Below are positions 1-11,425 of a stretch of DNA of 64,000 nucleotides, piece by piece. The position numbers were made by a program, and so were the translations under genes. Source of the stretch: Enoplosus armatus (Eukaryota; Chordata; Actinopteri; Centrarchiformes; Enoplosidae); the NCBI RefSeq assembly GCF_043641665.1, contig NC_092196.1, forward strand, positions 20,001,192-20,065,191, given 5' to 3'. The notes beneath the pieces are model-generated. The model was not told the origin of the DNA and did not search any database. It saw only the letters and a list, made by a program, of their open reading frames with translations. Positions within the stretch are counted from its first letter, which is position 1, and every line of letters begins with the position of its first letter.

Positions 1-72
1 AGCCCAGGGAGAGACGCTGAGAGGATGAAACTCTGACACGCCGACAGACCACAGGGAAACAAGAGCACAACT
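1..72 (+). other. possible 3' end of a non-coding (UTR) exon
   Basis: The segment ends at a good splice-donor match, GTGAGT at 73-78. All three forward frames contain stops within it; the only ATG (25-27) opens a four-codon frame. If it is an exon it is untranslated. About a dozen CpGs lie in the first 345 bases, more than is typical here, as might be seen next to a promoter. The upstream part is outside the window. A chance donor is quite possible; no gene is recognised. Confidence 0.2.
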
Positions 73-117
73 GTGAGTACAGCAGTCCTTTCACCTCTCA
101 CTCAGGCTTAACACTGT

Positions 118-120
<3 letters not shown>

Positions 121-158
<38 letters not shown>
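121..158. repeat. (AC)19 microsatellite
   Basis: Nineteen uninterrupted AC units lie shortly after the possible donor site at 73. This is a length-variable simple repeat; nothing suggests a specific function. Confidence 0.98.
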
Positions 159-161
<3 letters not shown>

Positions 162-729
162 TCCGGCACATTTACTTCAAACACACACAGGGACTTGACT
201 CCATACACAGATCCAAAACCGGACTCGCCGTCCATCCGCTGCTCAAGTGTCTTTGTCTTTTCCAGGCAGGCACAGTGACAGTCCGAGAAGTGCGGGGTTG
301 TGTTGTTTCTAACATGTGCGGTGTGTTCCTTTATGTCTGCGGTTTGGATTGAGCTTCATCTTGTATTTATTGCAGTCTACAGAATGCAAACAAACACAAT
401 CTAGCAAAAGTGTGATTCATACCCCCCCCTCCTCCCCTCCTCCCCCACTTTAATGGATTCACTTTCATGCTTTTTGCCAAAAGTCAAGAGTGCGTTTTTT
501 TATGTTTCTTTGTTTGGCTCAGATGAAAAATCACCCCAGCAATATGCAAGGTCAACTGAATACTGTTTCACACACGGCGGCTCATGTTGTGAGCTTCTTT
601 TGTCGGTGCAGTTCTGTTGTTTTTATTGGCAATATAGGCATGCTGGATCACCACATGAGGGAAGCGTCCCTGTTCTTATCTCCCATCTTAAACGTATAAG
701 CTGCTATAAGCCAATAGATGCCTGCGGGG
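159..729. other. unique non-coding DNA with a C/T tract
   Basis: The first half is mildly CpG-rich to about 345. A pyrimidine tract of C runs broken by T covers 420-449. The rest is ordinary AT-moderate sequence. No repeat family or exon was recognised. Confidence 0.6.
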
Positions 730-1350
730 TGAAAAAAGGGGGCGTACTTTCTTCTCAACGGCACAAGAATCCCAAGCAATCCCCACTGCTTATTGTTTAG
801 CGTTCAGCCGGGGGAGGTCTGCATGCCGGGCTGATCTGCGCCGTTTGCGCCGCACTATTTTTTGATTATGTTCCTGGTTCATCTCTGGCCGAGGCGATTT
901 CCTATTTCCTTCTCCCATTTCGAGAGCGGGGAGTATAATATGATAGCTGCTCACATGCGGGGAAGTGCAGACAGTGGATCTGTACAGAGGACACAGATTG
1001 CATTTCCCCTGGAGAATGCTCTCGCTGTATTAAAGGCACTGGAGGGCTGCTCGGCACTTGTCATCAGCTCCGCTAGTAATGCCGGCGAGGGGAGAAAGTA
1101 GACGTGGTGTTTACGGCCACTCTCTCATTTAAAGAGCTCCCATTGGCCCTAATGCCACAGCTGCATCACACTGGTCCGTTATATTACATCTGTGAGGCCC
1201 AGGATATTGTGTGGCGCCTCACTTTGCTTTGACAATCTGATGAGCAAATGTGGGAAATGAAAAGATATATATGTTAAACATCCCACAGTATATTAGATTT
1301 GCTGTTGGACTATAAACTCCTGGAGTGAGAACTACACTATTTGCATTTTG
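730..1350. promoter_or_regulatory. candidate conserved non-coding block
   Basis: The sequence is complex, free of simple repeats, and mixes GC-rich and TA-rich patches. It holds an inverted CCAAT core (ATTGG, 1142-1146), a CAGCTG E-box (1158-1163) and an octamer-like ATTTGCAT (1339-1346). A 79-codon open frame at 862-1101 has no recognisable domain. Enhancer function is inferred from texture and motifs only. Confidence 0.25.
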
Positions 1351-3206
1351 ATGATTTGGTTTAACATGGATCACCCCTGCACTTGTTTTTGCTTGAAATC
1401 TAATTCATATTACTTACTGTCATTTTCTTATTTCTCTGTTGTTAATTCATGCTTCGAATGGTTTTCTGGCGCGTTCAGCCGCTATAGGTGATATTTTGTA
1501 TGTTTCCGACGTTGCTGAATCTAAATGAGGGATTGATTTTGACTGTTAGAAATGTGAAGTGACACATCAATGGCTCTCGAGGCCCAACAAGCCTCTGGTT
1601 GCCGATGTGTCAGCAAAAGTGAATGAAAAGCCTGAGACTTACTTCCTCTTCTGTCTGGCCTTGGCAAATTTACTGAGCCCTTGTGGTTTAACTCACACAG
1701 ACACACACAATGTTAAATCAAGGTAAACAAGACAATTATCTATCCTTTCCTTGTCTGTAGTTGTTCCCTTTTTTCCCGTGCAAGGATTATTGGAAAAGAC
1801 TGATTAGTTAGAAGGCAAACTGAGTTAGTGTCCTACATAAGAAACTGTAACTCCACTGGCCGTGCTGCATCACCTCTAACCACCATCAAAGCTACGATTT
1901 TTGTGGCACAGGAAGATTACAAAAGCTACATCACAAAAAGTAATTTCAACTCTCTCGATTAATGCGACTTTCATTTTGGATTTGCCCGTGGCTTTCATAG
2001 AAAATTCCTGTAATTTAAATGCAGAGAGCCGGTCTGCTTCTGACTTGGTCACTGACCGTCAATTTAAATTTATCTTCTCCGCCTTGTATGTTTCATTGTT
2101 GAGAAATGTATTCAAGCGAAGTTAATAGCCTTTTATGCTAGGAAACATATTTAATTACATATATCTTTCACTGCAAAGCGTTTACCCCAGAGGTGCTGTT
2201 AATGTAAGTCTATGATCTTTGCAGTTATTAAACCGCTTGTGGAGGCAAGATAAGTTACTGTCATCCCATATTTATTACTATCTGTTTGTGTATCTGCACT
2301 TATTGATTAGATGGTTGGTAACCAGTCCTGATCATCAATAGAGATCTTTACAAGGCGGGGGCCAGATAGTCTTCCCACTCTCCCTGAAGGCTCAATTACA
2401 CAGCGTGCACAAGGAAATGTGGGGGGAAGGAGTTGAGCTTCTGACAAGGTCAAATTATACATGTCAGCCTCAAATCATTCTGTTGAGTTATTCGGCCACA
2501 TCTGTATGTATAAAGAAAGACACATTCGGAGAGTCAATAAATGTTGTATGCTGGAGCTCTTTAAATATTCAGATACTTTGCTGATTTAATTATGTCTACA
2601 GGAAGAGATGGTTTGAGCTCCTCCTGGGTGTTTTCATTTATTTTCAGAAAATCGGCACCTGACTTTGGGGTATTGGATTCCAGTAATTGTGCATCTTGAA
2701 TAAATGAGTGATGGAATTTCCTAATTTGCCAACTTGGTACCATTTAAACGATGTTGATTACAATTGCAAACCCATCATATGTTTTCCAGTCTTGACACAA
2801 ATGCAGTGCTACTCGCGCTGCAGAGTAGAAAAGTTGATGCTGTAATTGGTGCTTTGTGGGGCTGTTTGCTCTTGCTAGAGTTCTTAGACAATGGGATACA
2901 CAGCCTATTCAAAAATCCATGAATACCACAATTCAATGATGAAGGACATGTGTAGCAAATATTGAAGGTACTTTTATTCTGTTGGTGGAAAGCCAAAAAG
3001 CAGAATTGATTTGTTGAGTGAGCCTGGGAAAGATAGCCTCTCCTCAAAAACCTTTGTGAGAAAGATGGTAATTGCAGGGCAAAGAGCTGCTGACAAAATG
3101 CAGAAGGATTACCATATGACTCCAATTGCAATGTTTTGAAAGATATACATATCAACAAAAACACTAGTTTTATCTCGCAAAGTAGCTTCTACACTTGCAA
3201 CATGTT
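1351..3206. other. unique non-coding DNA
   Basis: No gene or recognised repeat. The stretch at 2300-2560 is evenly composed and enhancer-like; the rest is AT-rich. At 2775-3164 both strands show open reading stretches (129 codons on the minus strand), but none contains a domain I recognise, and the plus-strand reading changes frame and has stops. Confidence 0.55.
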
Positions 3207-3420
3207 TTAAGGGTCAGTTCACAGCACAGTTTCTCATTTACCTGTAGTGCTATCTATCCATGCAGATAGTTGTGGTTTTATGTGTCTGGATTTTGAGATG
3301 TCTGTCTCCAGGATTTCTGCCACCAGCCCAACACAATGGAGGTGAATGGATTTTTGTTTGTGGTGCTCAAAACATTGAAATATTACGTTTAAGAACTCAA
3401 CAAATCATCTTAAAAGATGT
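3207..3420 (+). repeat. interspersed repeat fragment (ATGGAGGTGAA family), copy 1
   Basis: It starts near AAGGGTCAGTTCAC and contains a core around 3329-3355 reading CCAACACAATGGAGGTGAA. The same core, with preceding 'CTATCCA.GCAGAT', recurs at 14130-14175. Its distal part (3365-3405) resembles 14690-14735. I remember this core from many fish genomes as a dispersed repeat but cannot name its class. Confidence 0.55.
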
Positions 3421-3451
3421 CCTACAGTAGTTATGTTCTGGGAAAAGAATA

Positions 3452-3693
3452 GTCCAGTGGCTGCAAATTATGATGGTTTTCATTATTAACTGATGTATTG
3501 ATTATTTTTTACAATAAATCAATTAATCATTTAACGCACATCACAAGTTCCCAGAGCCAATGATCATGTCTTAAAATGTCCTACCAGCACCAAAGATATT
3601 CAGTATACTGTCACAGAAGGCCACGAAAACCAGGACATATTCACATTTGATTCATTTTCTGTGAGTTGGCGAATCAATTAGTTGAAGTTACTA
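3452..3693. mobile_element. degraded hAT-like non-autonomous DNA transposon, copy 1
   Basis: The left end reads GGCTGCAAATTATGATGG and the right end AATCAATTAGTTGAAGTTACTA. These resemble the inverted ends of the better-preserved element at 35342-35647. The interior shares 'AAGATATTCAGTATACTGTCAC' with that copy's 'AAGATATTTAGTTTACTGTCAC'. It has no coding capacity. End points are approximate because both termini have decayed. Confidence 0.6.
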
Positions 3694-4195
3694 CCCAGGA
3701 TTTGATTTCTGGAAAGACACATTGACTGTTTTTCAAATGTCCACAAATTCCTTTGACCTCCATGGTTCAGGGAGGTTTTAGGGGAACTATTTACATTTTG
3801 AAATATCACTGGGGGTAAGTAGAAAAATGTGTTTGTGTAAATTACCTTGTTAAAGTTGTCCTGCACCTGAATTGTACCGTGTTTATTTAGTCCATTTCAT
3901 TAAAAAGTTTATGGCAGCCCTGGGTGGGCTTTTGCCACTCAGTGGCTATTTAATCAGTCTGTACCCCCAGCGTTAACCTTCATTACCTCTCTGTGTCATT
4001 CTCTGCAGGGTCATGCAAAGTATCATCAAATATTTATGATATTAATAACTGCCTTTAGGAAGGAAAAAAAGAACATAAATAAATCTGCTCGGCAAAGCAC
4101 ACGATTAAGAAGTCCATTCTGTTTAATAAATGGGTGAAGTGGAAATAAAAGGGCAGTCCCGCAGCAAAAGGGGTGCAACGTTACAAAACCAGCGA
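3694..4195. other. unique AT-rich DNA
   Basis: Nothing recognisable; AT-rich with short A runs near 4064. Confidence 0.55.
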
Positions 4196-4625
4196 CTACA
4201 GACGGAGAAGTGGTGAAGCAGCAGCAGACGGCTTCTGTGGGATATTTCTTCTGTAAATTTCTGCATTATCTGGCGTGCAATTGTTCTTCTGCGAGCTTAT
4301 GCGAGCCTGAAAGAAATCGCTGTTGTGGATGGCTTGAACATCCGCGGTCCCCGGGGGGCCTCCTACATCGACAGACTCCAAATAGACAAACATGCAGACA
4401 CCCACACACATGCGCACACATATGTACACAGAGCTGTTTAGCATGGAAGCCGATTGAGGCAAGGCCCAACATTAATTATCTGTTTTTCAGCCGAGGTCTG
4501 GTGACAGTGATTAGAGTGAGGGGTTTTTTGGAGAGTGGTGCACATGCGGTCTAATGAGGAAAACTGGCCTCTCTATAGAGCTCTCCAGGCACACTTGATC
4601 TGCTCTGTTGCTCTGCAAGTGTATT
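4196..4625. other. unique GC-moderate block ending in a CA-rich patch
   Basis: Open frames occur on both strands here (114 codons plus, 88 codons minus), but they overlap in antisense and carry no domain. Imperfect CACA repeats lie at about 4398-4425. The block could be regulatory; no direct evidence. Confidence 0.4.
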
Positions 4626-4649
4626 TGTGTGTGTGTGTGTGTGTGTGTG
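4626..4649. repeat. (TG)12 microsatellite
   Basis: Uninterrupted TG run, followed by a short GTGTG-rich tail to about 4668. Confidence 0.97.
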
Positions 4650-4669
4650 CACAAGTGTGTGGGTGTGAC

Positions 4670-5979
4670 TGTTGCTCTTCCAGGCTCGCTGCTCGGAGAG
4701 ACACACTCTGAATCGGAGGTTTAGAAGCTGATGTAACAGTTGAGACATTCCCAAAGCAAAAAGGTCTTTTACATAATTGCTGTTTAATTGTGTCTTATTG
4801 TGATGATTAATGTTTGGTTTACTGGTCGAGGCCGTTTTGGCTTTGGTGCTCGCTAAGGCTTGAGCTGCTTAAAAATAATGTGATTCTGCGAGCAGACCAC
4901 ATGACAGCATGGACCAGTCTGTATCCCATGGAGTCTGTTTGGAAAAAGAAGCAAGCTGCTTTCCTTGTGAGAGAATTATAAATGGCTGTGTCCAAACTTT
5001 GGCAGCACTGAGCCAAAAATACTCTGCACAGTAGTGTGGAACAGCAGTGAATCTTGTGTTCATCTCAAAACAAAGGGATGATTTTCCACAGGCTGAGAAA
5101 AAAAATGACTTGAATGAGGTTAGAGATTTGAAATTTAGAGTCAAATGCTCACAAGGTTCAGGTTACTTTGACCTAAATATACTCTGATACGCTGCAGGGT
5201 TTCATATGTAAAACGTTGTTTTATCTGAACACGACAGAGTTCAAACTGAACCAAATGCACAGACATTTTCAGCAGCAGGAGCAGCAGATTGCAAGGCTTG
5301 AAATAGTAGCTTTCTTTCACCAGAAGCACTGGTCCAGCACATCAGCTCTCCAGTATCGTCGACTAAATCACATTTGTGAAAATGCCAATGTTGGTGTGCA
5401 CCTGAATGATAGATTTCTGCCCGCACCAGGTTGGCTTTAGGCAAGGGCCTACACGTCATTTTCCACACCATTTTGTCCCAAAGTCGATTACTTTGCCTCT
5501 GCAGCTATGGCCGCCTCTGAATTGAACCACACATTTAGCTCGGGAGCTGCCAATAAAAGTCAGAGAGCCCGGCTTCCATCAGCGTAATGATATTTCAGCC
5601 TCAGTATTAGTTCAGCACTGTTCTCCACAGCAGTTTCTGCTCAATTAAAGATGGTCCATATTTAAATACGTAGAAAATCAGAACGCCGGCCCGGCCCGTG
5701 TGCATTCAGATATGCTGTCGAACGGTTAAATGATGAAGTTTGAAATGGACTTTTTAAGCAGCCGAACGCTCCACACCTTTCGGGTTTGAATAAGGGGAAC
5801 TGTTCATTTGTAGCTGTGAAAATTTCCGTTTACGTTATTGATGTAGATTAACTTTTAAAAAGGTAAGTGAAATGTGAAATAATTCATCAAGAGTCAGCCA
5901 TGTAAGAAATGTGATTTTCGCTGGCAGAAAAACCTCGTAGACCATTACCCCAAACAGAGGAAGTAGATTAAGGGCGGGG
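4670..5979. other. unique non-coding DNA
   Basis: No gene or recognised repeat. The part at 5500-5760 is evenly composed, with AATTAAA and ATTTAAAT cores and a GC-rich palindromic patch (GCCGGCCCGGCC, about 5685), and is a weak enhancer candidate. Confidence 0.45.
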
Positions 5980-6002
5980 CTCTCTCTCTCTCTCTCTCTC
6001 TC
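5980..6002. repeat. (CT)n microsatellite
   Basis: Uninterrupted CT run of about 23 bases. Confidence 0.97.
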
Positions 6003-7132
6003 CAGGCCCAAAAGTATGAATAGCACATTTCCAACTAAATTGCCAGGCAGAGCAGAGGAAATAAATTTCAGCTGGTGTCAGCCCTGCGCGCTCGTGGTTT
6101 GGAACTTCCGTTGTCTTCCCTTCCCCGGCCACTTCGGCTTTATTTAGCGGGAGCTGTCATTTCCCATAAATCCCTCGGAGGAGGCGTCCGTCAGAGCTGC
6201 CAGCTCCCCTGTGTGGAGCACCTGTAACAGGGGAGCGAAGTGACAGTTGTGCTGGGACGGTCCCATCAAACGTACAGACACACACACACACATAGACAGG
6301 ATTGCTTGCTGTGAGACCTTTGTAAGTTAAGAGAGTAGCAGCTTCCACAGTTATTGAAAAGTCAACACAAAAAGTCAAAAGAAATATAAAAAGATTTTTG
6401 GGCTACGAGTTAATTTGAATATCTTTAGAAACTTCTACTGGTTTTAATAAAGTATAAGTCAGCAGCATTTAAATAACATTGTCCTGGTAAATAAACATTA
6501 GACTGAGTTACAGTCACAGTGTTTTGTATTTACGTCTGTGCCTGTCAGCCTTGACACTTTAATAAATGACCACAGTAAAGAAATGTACAGTGTACACAAG
6601 GTCGTGGTATCTGTCAGTTGTCATTTGCCACAGACTAATTGTTTTATTATTATATTTATAAATGTCGCTTAAAAACGCTCGTGATGTGGAGAAAGAGGAG
6701 AAGCCTTTTTTTTTTTTTATCAGATTCAGCTGTCAGCACACGTGCTCCATCATCTGCGCTCCAGGAAATTAGAAAGGAGAAACGTTTGACAGCACAATTT
6801 CACAAAACACCGCCACGCCATCATTTCATTTTCTCTGAACCTCTCTTTTTTTTTTTTTTTTTCATTTATTTATTTCATTGTCTTTTGAAAAACAAACAGA
6901 GCGATAACAGTGGTTCCTTTTCAGGTAATTTATCCTTGTTGTCGTGTCGCGCTCTACTCTCACCTTGCAAAGCTTTAACCCCAGCTGATTAGTCAGTTCA
7001 CAGGTTGGATGTCACCCAATCAAAAGAGGGGGGGGTCATATTATATAGGACATAACTAACATGAATAAAGGGCAGATGGGTTAAACAGCTGGTGGTTTGA
7101 TGCCATTGATGAGTAGGATCTTGGTGGAGGTG
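6003..7132. other. unique non-coding DNA with poly-T tracts
   Basis: A GC-moderate block at 6040-6250 is followed by AT-rich DNA. A short CA run lies at 6278-6292, poly-T tracts near 6706-6718 and 6846-6862. No repeat family is recognised. Confidence 0.5.
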
Positions 7133-7163
7133 TTGGTTGGTTGGTTGGTTGGTTGGTTGGTTG
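7133..7163. repeat. (GGTT)n microsatellite
   Basis: About eight GGTT units in a row; G-rich on the plus strand. Confidence 0.96.
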
Positions 7164-7909
7164 CCCTGCCCTTGGGTCGCTGGTGAGTCGTGACCAAGAC
7201 GACAAGAAGTCATCAGTCGCCGCTCAGCCACGGCTGTTATATATCGCCAATATCAGTAGCCGACGGCTGCTTATCTCTCTGGTATCGATTGGAGGACTGT
7301 GCAGAGGGGACCAAAGTGGTGCGGCCAATCAATGGGGGCATTTCATTCTCCTTGAACGTCTGCTTTTTGATCCTCAACACTGATTGGTCGGGCTCACGCC
7401 GATACTGTGGGGAATTTTTTTTTTTCTGCTCTGTATTATGAAAAGGAGTGGGTGGAGAGTGATGAACACTTTGGTGTTGGCAGCCTGCTGAGCTTCTCAC
7501 GGATGTGCATGGCATATGTGCGAGAATCCTGTTGTGTTCCCCCTTCACTGCCAAGAACCCACAGATCTCGCTTAGAGGTTTGATTCAAATTTGCACTCTA
7601 ATTTCGGTACACATAATTCCATCACAGAGATATGGAGACCAAAAAAGCTTTTCCACTCTCAAAGTTTCCCTGGATTACCTCCAGTGTCTCGGCAGCTGAA
7701 GTACATGTGTAATCTGTGCAAAAACTGTGAGAGATCTTTGTATTCCATGTGGTTGTTGGAGATTTCATAGAATTACTGAGCTTTGCTCTGTACAGCTGGC
7801 ATTGAAGTCGTTAAAGCCAATTGTACACATACTTTGTCTATTTTCAGCAACCTGAAATTTGCAAGTTGTTTTTTTATATGTTTGAAAAGGGACACAGTGT
7901 GTTCCAGGA
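7164..7909. other. unique DNA with facing CCAAT motifs
   Basis: CCAATCA (7325-7331) faces TGATTGG (7381-7387), an inverted pair of NF-Y-type CCAAT boxes about 50 bases apart. A T run lies near 7417-7426. No gene is seen. NF-Y binding is an inference from the motif. Confidence 0.35.
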
Positions 7910-8109
7910 CAGTGGTTCCCAAACTGAAGTTCAGGAGCGCCCAAGAGGTTACAAAATAAATCTGAGGGATTGAAAGATGATTAGCAGGATGGTAAAGAAT
8001 TATGTTTTTCTATGTTTTGGACTTAAAACCCTTAAAATGAGACAATCTGAGAAGAGCTCACAGCTCATAGACGTAAAGGGACACAAGCCAATAAAGATGG
8101 GAACCAGGG
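7910..8109 (+). mobile_element. hAT-like non-autonomous DNA transposon (MITE)
   Basis: It begins CAGTGGTTCCC and ends GGGAACCAGGG; the second is close to the reverse complement of the first, as expected of hAT terminal inverted repeats. The flanks TTCCAGGA (7902-7909) and ATCTAGGA (8110-8117) match at six of eight positions, fitting a decayed 8-bp hAT target duplication. At 200 bp with no transposase, it would have been moved in trans. The family with CAGTGGTTCCC ends is common in fish from my memory. Confidence 0.7.
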
Positions 8110-9364
8110 ATCTAGGACTTCAATTCTATACAAGCAGCATGGACAGAACTTTTCCTCCTTTACGAAAATCTGTGACACTTCCTTTAAACCTCTTCTGTCC
8201 CCTTGAGGGGAAAGGAGTAAGCAAGCCAATCAGAGCTGGAGTCTGACAGCTCTGATTGGTGTTTTAGTAGGTTTTTAGCCAGTATATCAATTGTGATTCT
8301 CTACTGTAGTTTAACTAGAGATCTGCAGATGAAAGTGTAACCATGGTAATTAATCACCCCAGGTTATTTCCTTATTATTTTGAAAATTAAACTGCTTTAA
8401 AGTTTAATCCCAAAATGCCATTAAGTTACTGCCCCTTTAAGTGAGGTGCTTAGTTTTGTTAAGTTTCGTTTGTGTGCAAAAAAGGTGTTAGGAGTGGCCA
8501 TCTTGCTTTGATACTATCTGATCGGTCGGAGAAAACACCCGACAGTTGAGCTCGACAAAGCCCAGTCGTACATTTGAGAATTGATACAGAAATGAATCTT
8601 TGTTGGATAAGAGACAATTGAGGAGCTGTGACTTCAAGTAGAAATGCGTTGAACTTCAAAGAACCATAAACAATCGATATTCCGGTGAGTTATGGCTGCT
8701 ACCTAATGTGGGATAATTTGGAAGAACATACGGTGAATGTGTGATCATGGGATAACTGTGCTTCATGTGCTTCATGAATCCTGCATAGCTGTAAATTGCA
8801 ATTTAATATGACTGTGTTTTATCTCAGAGGGTTTTTAAATTTCTTTTGTGGGTAAACAGAGTCTGGAAAGGAAACAGTTAATACATGAAAGGTTTTATAA
8901 ACTGTATTACTCTGGTTAACATACTAAAATACCAGTTACTTACCTGATCGGGTGACAAGAAGTACTTAAGCATACACTTTATTATTCCATTACTTTGTTG
9001 TGTGATTTGTGCATCCTGGTATTTGGTGACTATGGTTATTTTTATGGTTGCAATATATTCTCTTAATAATCGTCAGTCTGTTGTCTGTGTGAGTCACTTG
9101 TTGTGGATATTACAGGTCTACATTAATAGTAAGACAAGTTAAATAACAGCCAATCTCTTCATTGAACCTAGTTTAGAAGTTAACCCCTTATTCCTGCTTT
9201 GATATTCAGCACTAGGGCCAAGGGGGGGGTTACAAAAGGTTGATGGACTTCTTGTCAGTCTGGGTTTGGTATGACTCCTGTTGGCTTTGAGGTTTCCCAG
9301 AGCAGTTTATAATCATCAACGTCATCTTTGCAATGAACAAGACTTGATTTGTCTATATTCCATT
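8110..9364. other. unique AT-rich DNA with a perfect 13-bp hairpin
   Basis: No gene is seen. The main feature is the inverted CCAAT hairpin at 8226-8259, listed separately. A short poly-G run lies near 9222-9229. Confidence 0.5.
8226..8259. repeat. perfect inverted repeat with CCAAT ends
   Basis: Arms CCAATCAGAGCTG (8226-8238) and CAGCTCTGATTGG (8247-8259) are exact reverse complements with an 8-base loop. Each outer end is a CCAAT/ATTGG core. It could be a paired NF-Y site, a short RNA hairpin, or the remnant of a transposon end; the stem is too short for a typical microRNA precursor. Confidence 0.85.
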
Positions 9365-10146
9365 TTAGGTTCTGTCCTTTTTAGTCTCTATATGCTACCA
9401 CTTGGTGATGAAAGCATGAAATTAAGTTTCATAGCTACGCAGATGACACTCAATTATACATTTCTGTATGCCCGGATGATTTCAGCCCAATTGATAGGTT
9501 AGTGGATGTCACACAACTTACTGCAGCTGAGCCAAGACAAGACAGAGATCATAATGTTAGGGGCAAAAGCCCAGAGAGAGCAACTGTCTGTGCACCTTCA
9601 GTCATTAATCCTTCATACCAAGGACCAGGTCAGAAACCTTGGGGTTATCTTGGTTCTGACCTCAGATTCACCAACATGTCATTTTATCATCTTAGAAACA
9701 TTTCTAAGGTTAGACCATTTCTCTCTCCGACTGACACAGAAAAATAAATGCACGCTTTTATAACTTCTAGGCTTGACTATTGCAGTGCTCTTGTTTGGTC
9801 TACTTAAAAAAGCTGTTGGCGGCCCACAACTTGTTCAGAAGGCAGCAGCCCGAGCACTGACTAAGACCAGACGGAGAGCACATATAACATCTCCTAGTCA
9901 TCCCAAGAACTTAAACAAACACATGGGGAGTCAGCCTTCATACTATTTTTATCCCATGTGTTTATTTATTTTATAAACTTATCTATTTTTCACATTTTAT
10001 TACTTTATTGTTGTGATTTTTAGTCTTTGCAAAATTCGATTTATTGTCTATTCTAGTTTTTTGTGTTACGTTTGTGCCGTTTTAATCTGCTCTGTGAAGC
10101 ATGTTTGTGTGAAGGGTGCCATATAAATGAAGTTGAGTTGAGTTAA
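9365..10146 (+). pseudogene. L2-clade LINE fragment, reverse transcriptase C-terminal part and 3' tail
   Basis: This is the remains of a non-LTR retrotransposon. In order: GSVLFSLYMLPLGD (from 9369, lacking part of the usual motif before FSLYMLPLG); FHSYADDTQLYISV from 9427, with the catalytic YADD at 9436-9447; LSQDKTEIIMLGAKAQREQ (about 9519-9575); DLRFT and FYHLRNISKVRPFLS (about 9658-9728); then LLFGLLKKAVGGPQLVQKA and AARALTKTRRRAHI (about 9787-9888). These pieces lie in different frames, so several frameshifts have occurred and the protein is dead. The final domain is largely deleted, and the copy ends with GGTGCCATATAAATGAAGTT and GAGTT units, the typical L2 3' end. The 5' part is missing, as in most LINE copies. 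Confidence 0.92.
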
Positions 10147-11390
10147 TTAATCCTCTGACATTTACAGGAGAGTAAATGGAGGACACTGTCCCATTTGTCC
10201 TCTCTGTTTGTACAAATAACCCAGCAGCCATGGTTCTTTAAGTGTGAGAAGTTAGGATGTGAGTTTTGAAGCCAGAACTGTCAGTACCAGCTAAAGTAAC
10301 CAATGACTCGTTGGTTAATAATAAAGGAATCCATCAGCTCCCTGCATTTTTAAATCTAAAGTAAAATCTAAATTTCCTTGAAGAGGGATTAACACATAAT
10401 GATTGTTCTTTGTAAGAGACTGCCAGCTCAGGCCATTTGAAATGCTGTCTTACAGTTTTTGTATTCACAAAGTACTCTCGTGTCGAAGTGTATAGATGGC
10501 TCATTTTGAATTCATAAGCCAGTCATGCAGGAAAACGGAGCACCTTTCTGTGATTCACTTTCAGATGGAAAATGAACAAAGACGGTTATGCCACTCTGTT
10601 TGTGGTTCTGCTGGATCCAGAGAGATCACTGTTTGCATAATACCTTTCTTATAGGTCTCCTTAACCTTTGCGGAAGGCTTATTGACTCTCACTAACCTTG
10701 CAGGGAGCTGCTGGAGGACAGGAGATGATGAGCGTGCTCAGTGTATGGAAAAAGGCCCATGTGGAGGTTTTTCCGCCCCCACCTGCCCATGCTGAGCGAC
10801 ACCTCTACCAACGCTTCGCGTGACCTTTGCCTCCTGATCTCTGTTACCATGGTGAAGCCCACAATGTTGTGAACAATAGACATATGATACAGTAGCAGCA
10901 TACTTCCAGCAGGTACTGCATAAGTATAATGCTGGTTAAGATAGAGGTTAAAAGAGAAAGTGAGATCACAAACGTGAGATGGTCTCTGCAAATTGTCAAT
11001 TTCGTGTAAATTGTAGGTTTCATTTTCATGCTCCCTCGTGACATAAAAAAACTCTCCCTCTGGCTCTCCATGCTTATCCTCCTCTGACCACTAGGGGCAT
11101 GTTTGACATTAAACAGCTGACTAAACCACTCCCCTCCTACTTACGATTTCTGTAAAAGTAAAGAAGTAGTATAACACCAAATACATCACTGCCAGTTGCA
11201 GCAGTTTAGTCATCTGCTGCTGGGTGTGGGATCATGGTACAAAACCTGCCCAAGAGAACAGAAAATAATATAGTTCCTACAACCCAATAAGAAAAACAAC
11301 AAACTCATGTCGACTGCTGAAGGGATTTTCTCCTCATTTCCTTCTATTAAAATGTCATTTCATTTTAAATGTTATGAATATTTTACCACC
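10147..11390. other. unique non-coding DNA
   Basis: No gene or recognised repeat. A CTCF-like motif at 11085-11100 is listed separately. Confidence 0.5.
11085..11100 (+). promoter_or_regulatory. CTCF-like motif
   Basis: TGACCACTAGGGGCAT resembles the vertebrate CTCF core CCACNAGGGGGC but is one G short. Single motif matches are frequent by chance. Confidence 0.25.
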
Positions 11391-11393
11391 ATA

Positions 11394-11416
<23 letters not shown>
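11391..11416. repeat. (AT)13 microsatellite
   Basis: Uninterrupted AT run followed by a T run to 11424. Confidence 0.97.

Positions 11417-11425
<9 letters not shown>

Noticed and set aside
2775..3164. 129-codon minus-strand open frame, with plus-strand readings that look protein-like in places
   Set aside because: The plus-strand reading needs a frame change and crosses stops, and no family was recognised on either strand.
8226..8259. microRNA precursor
   Set aside because: The stem is only 13 bp with an 8-base loop, too short for a normal precursor.
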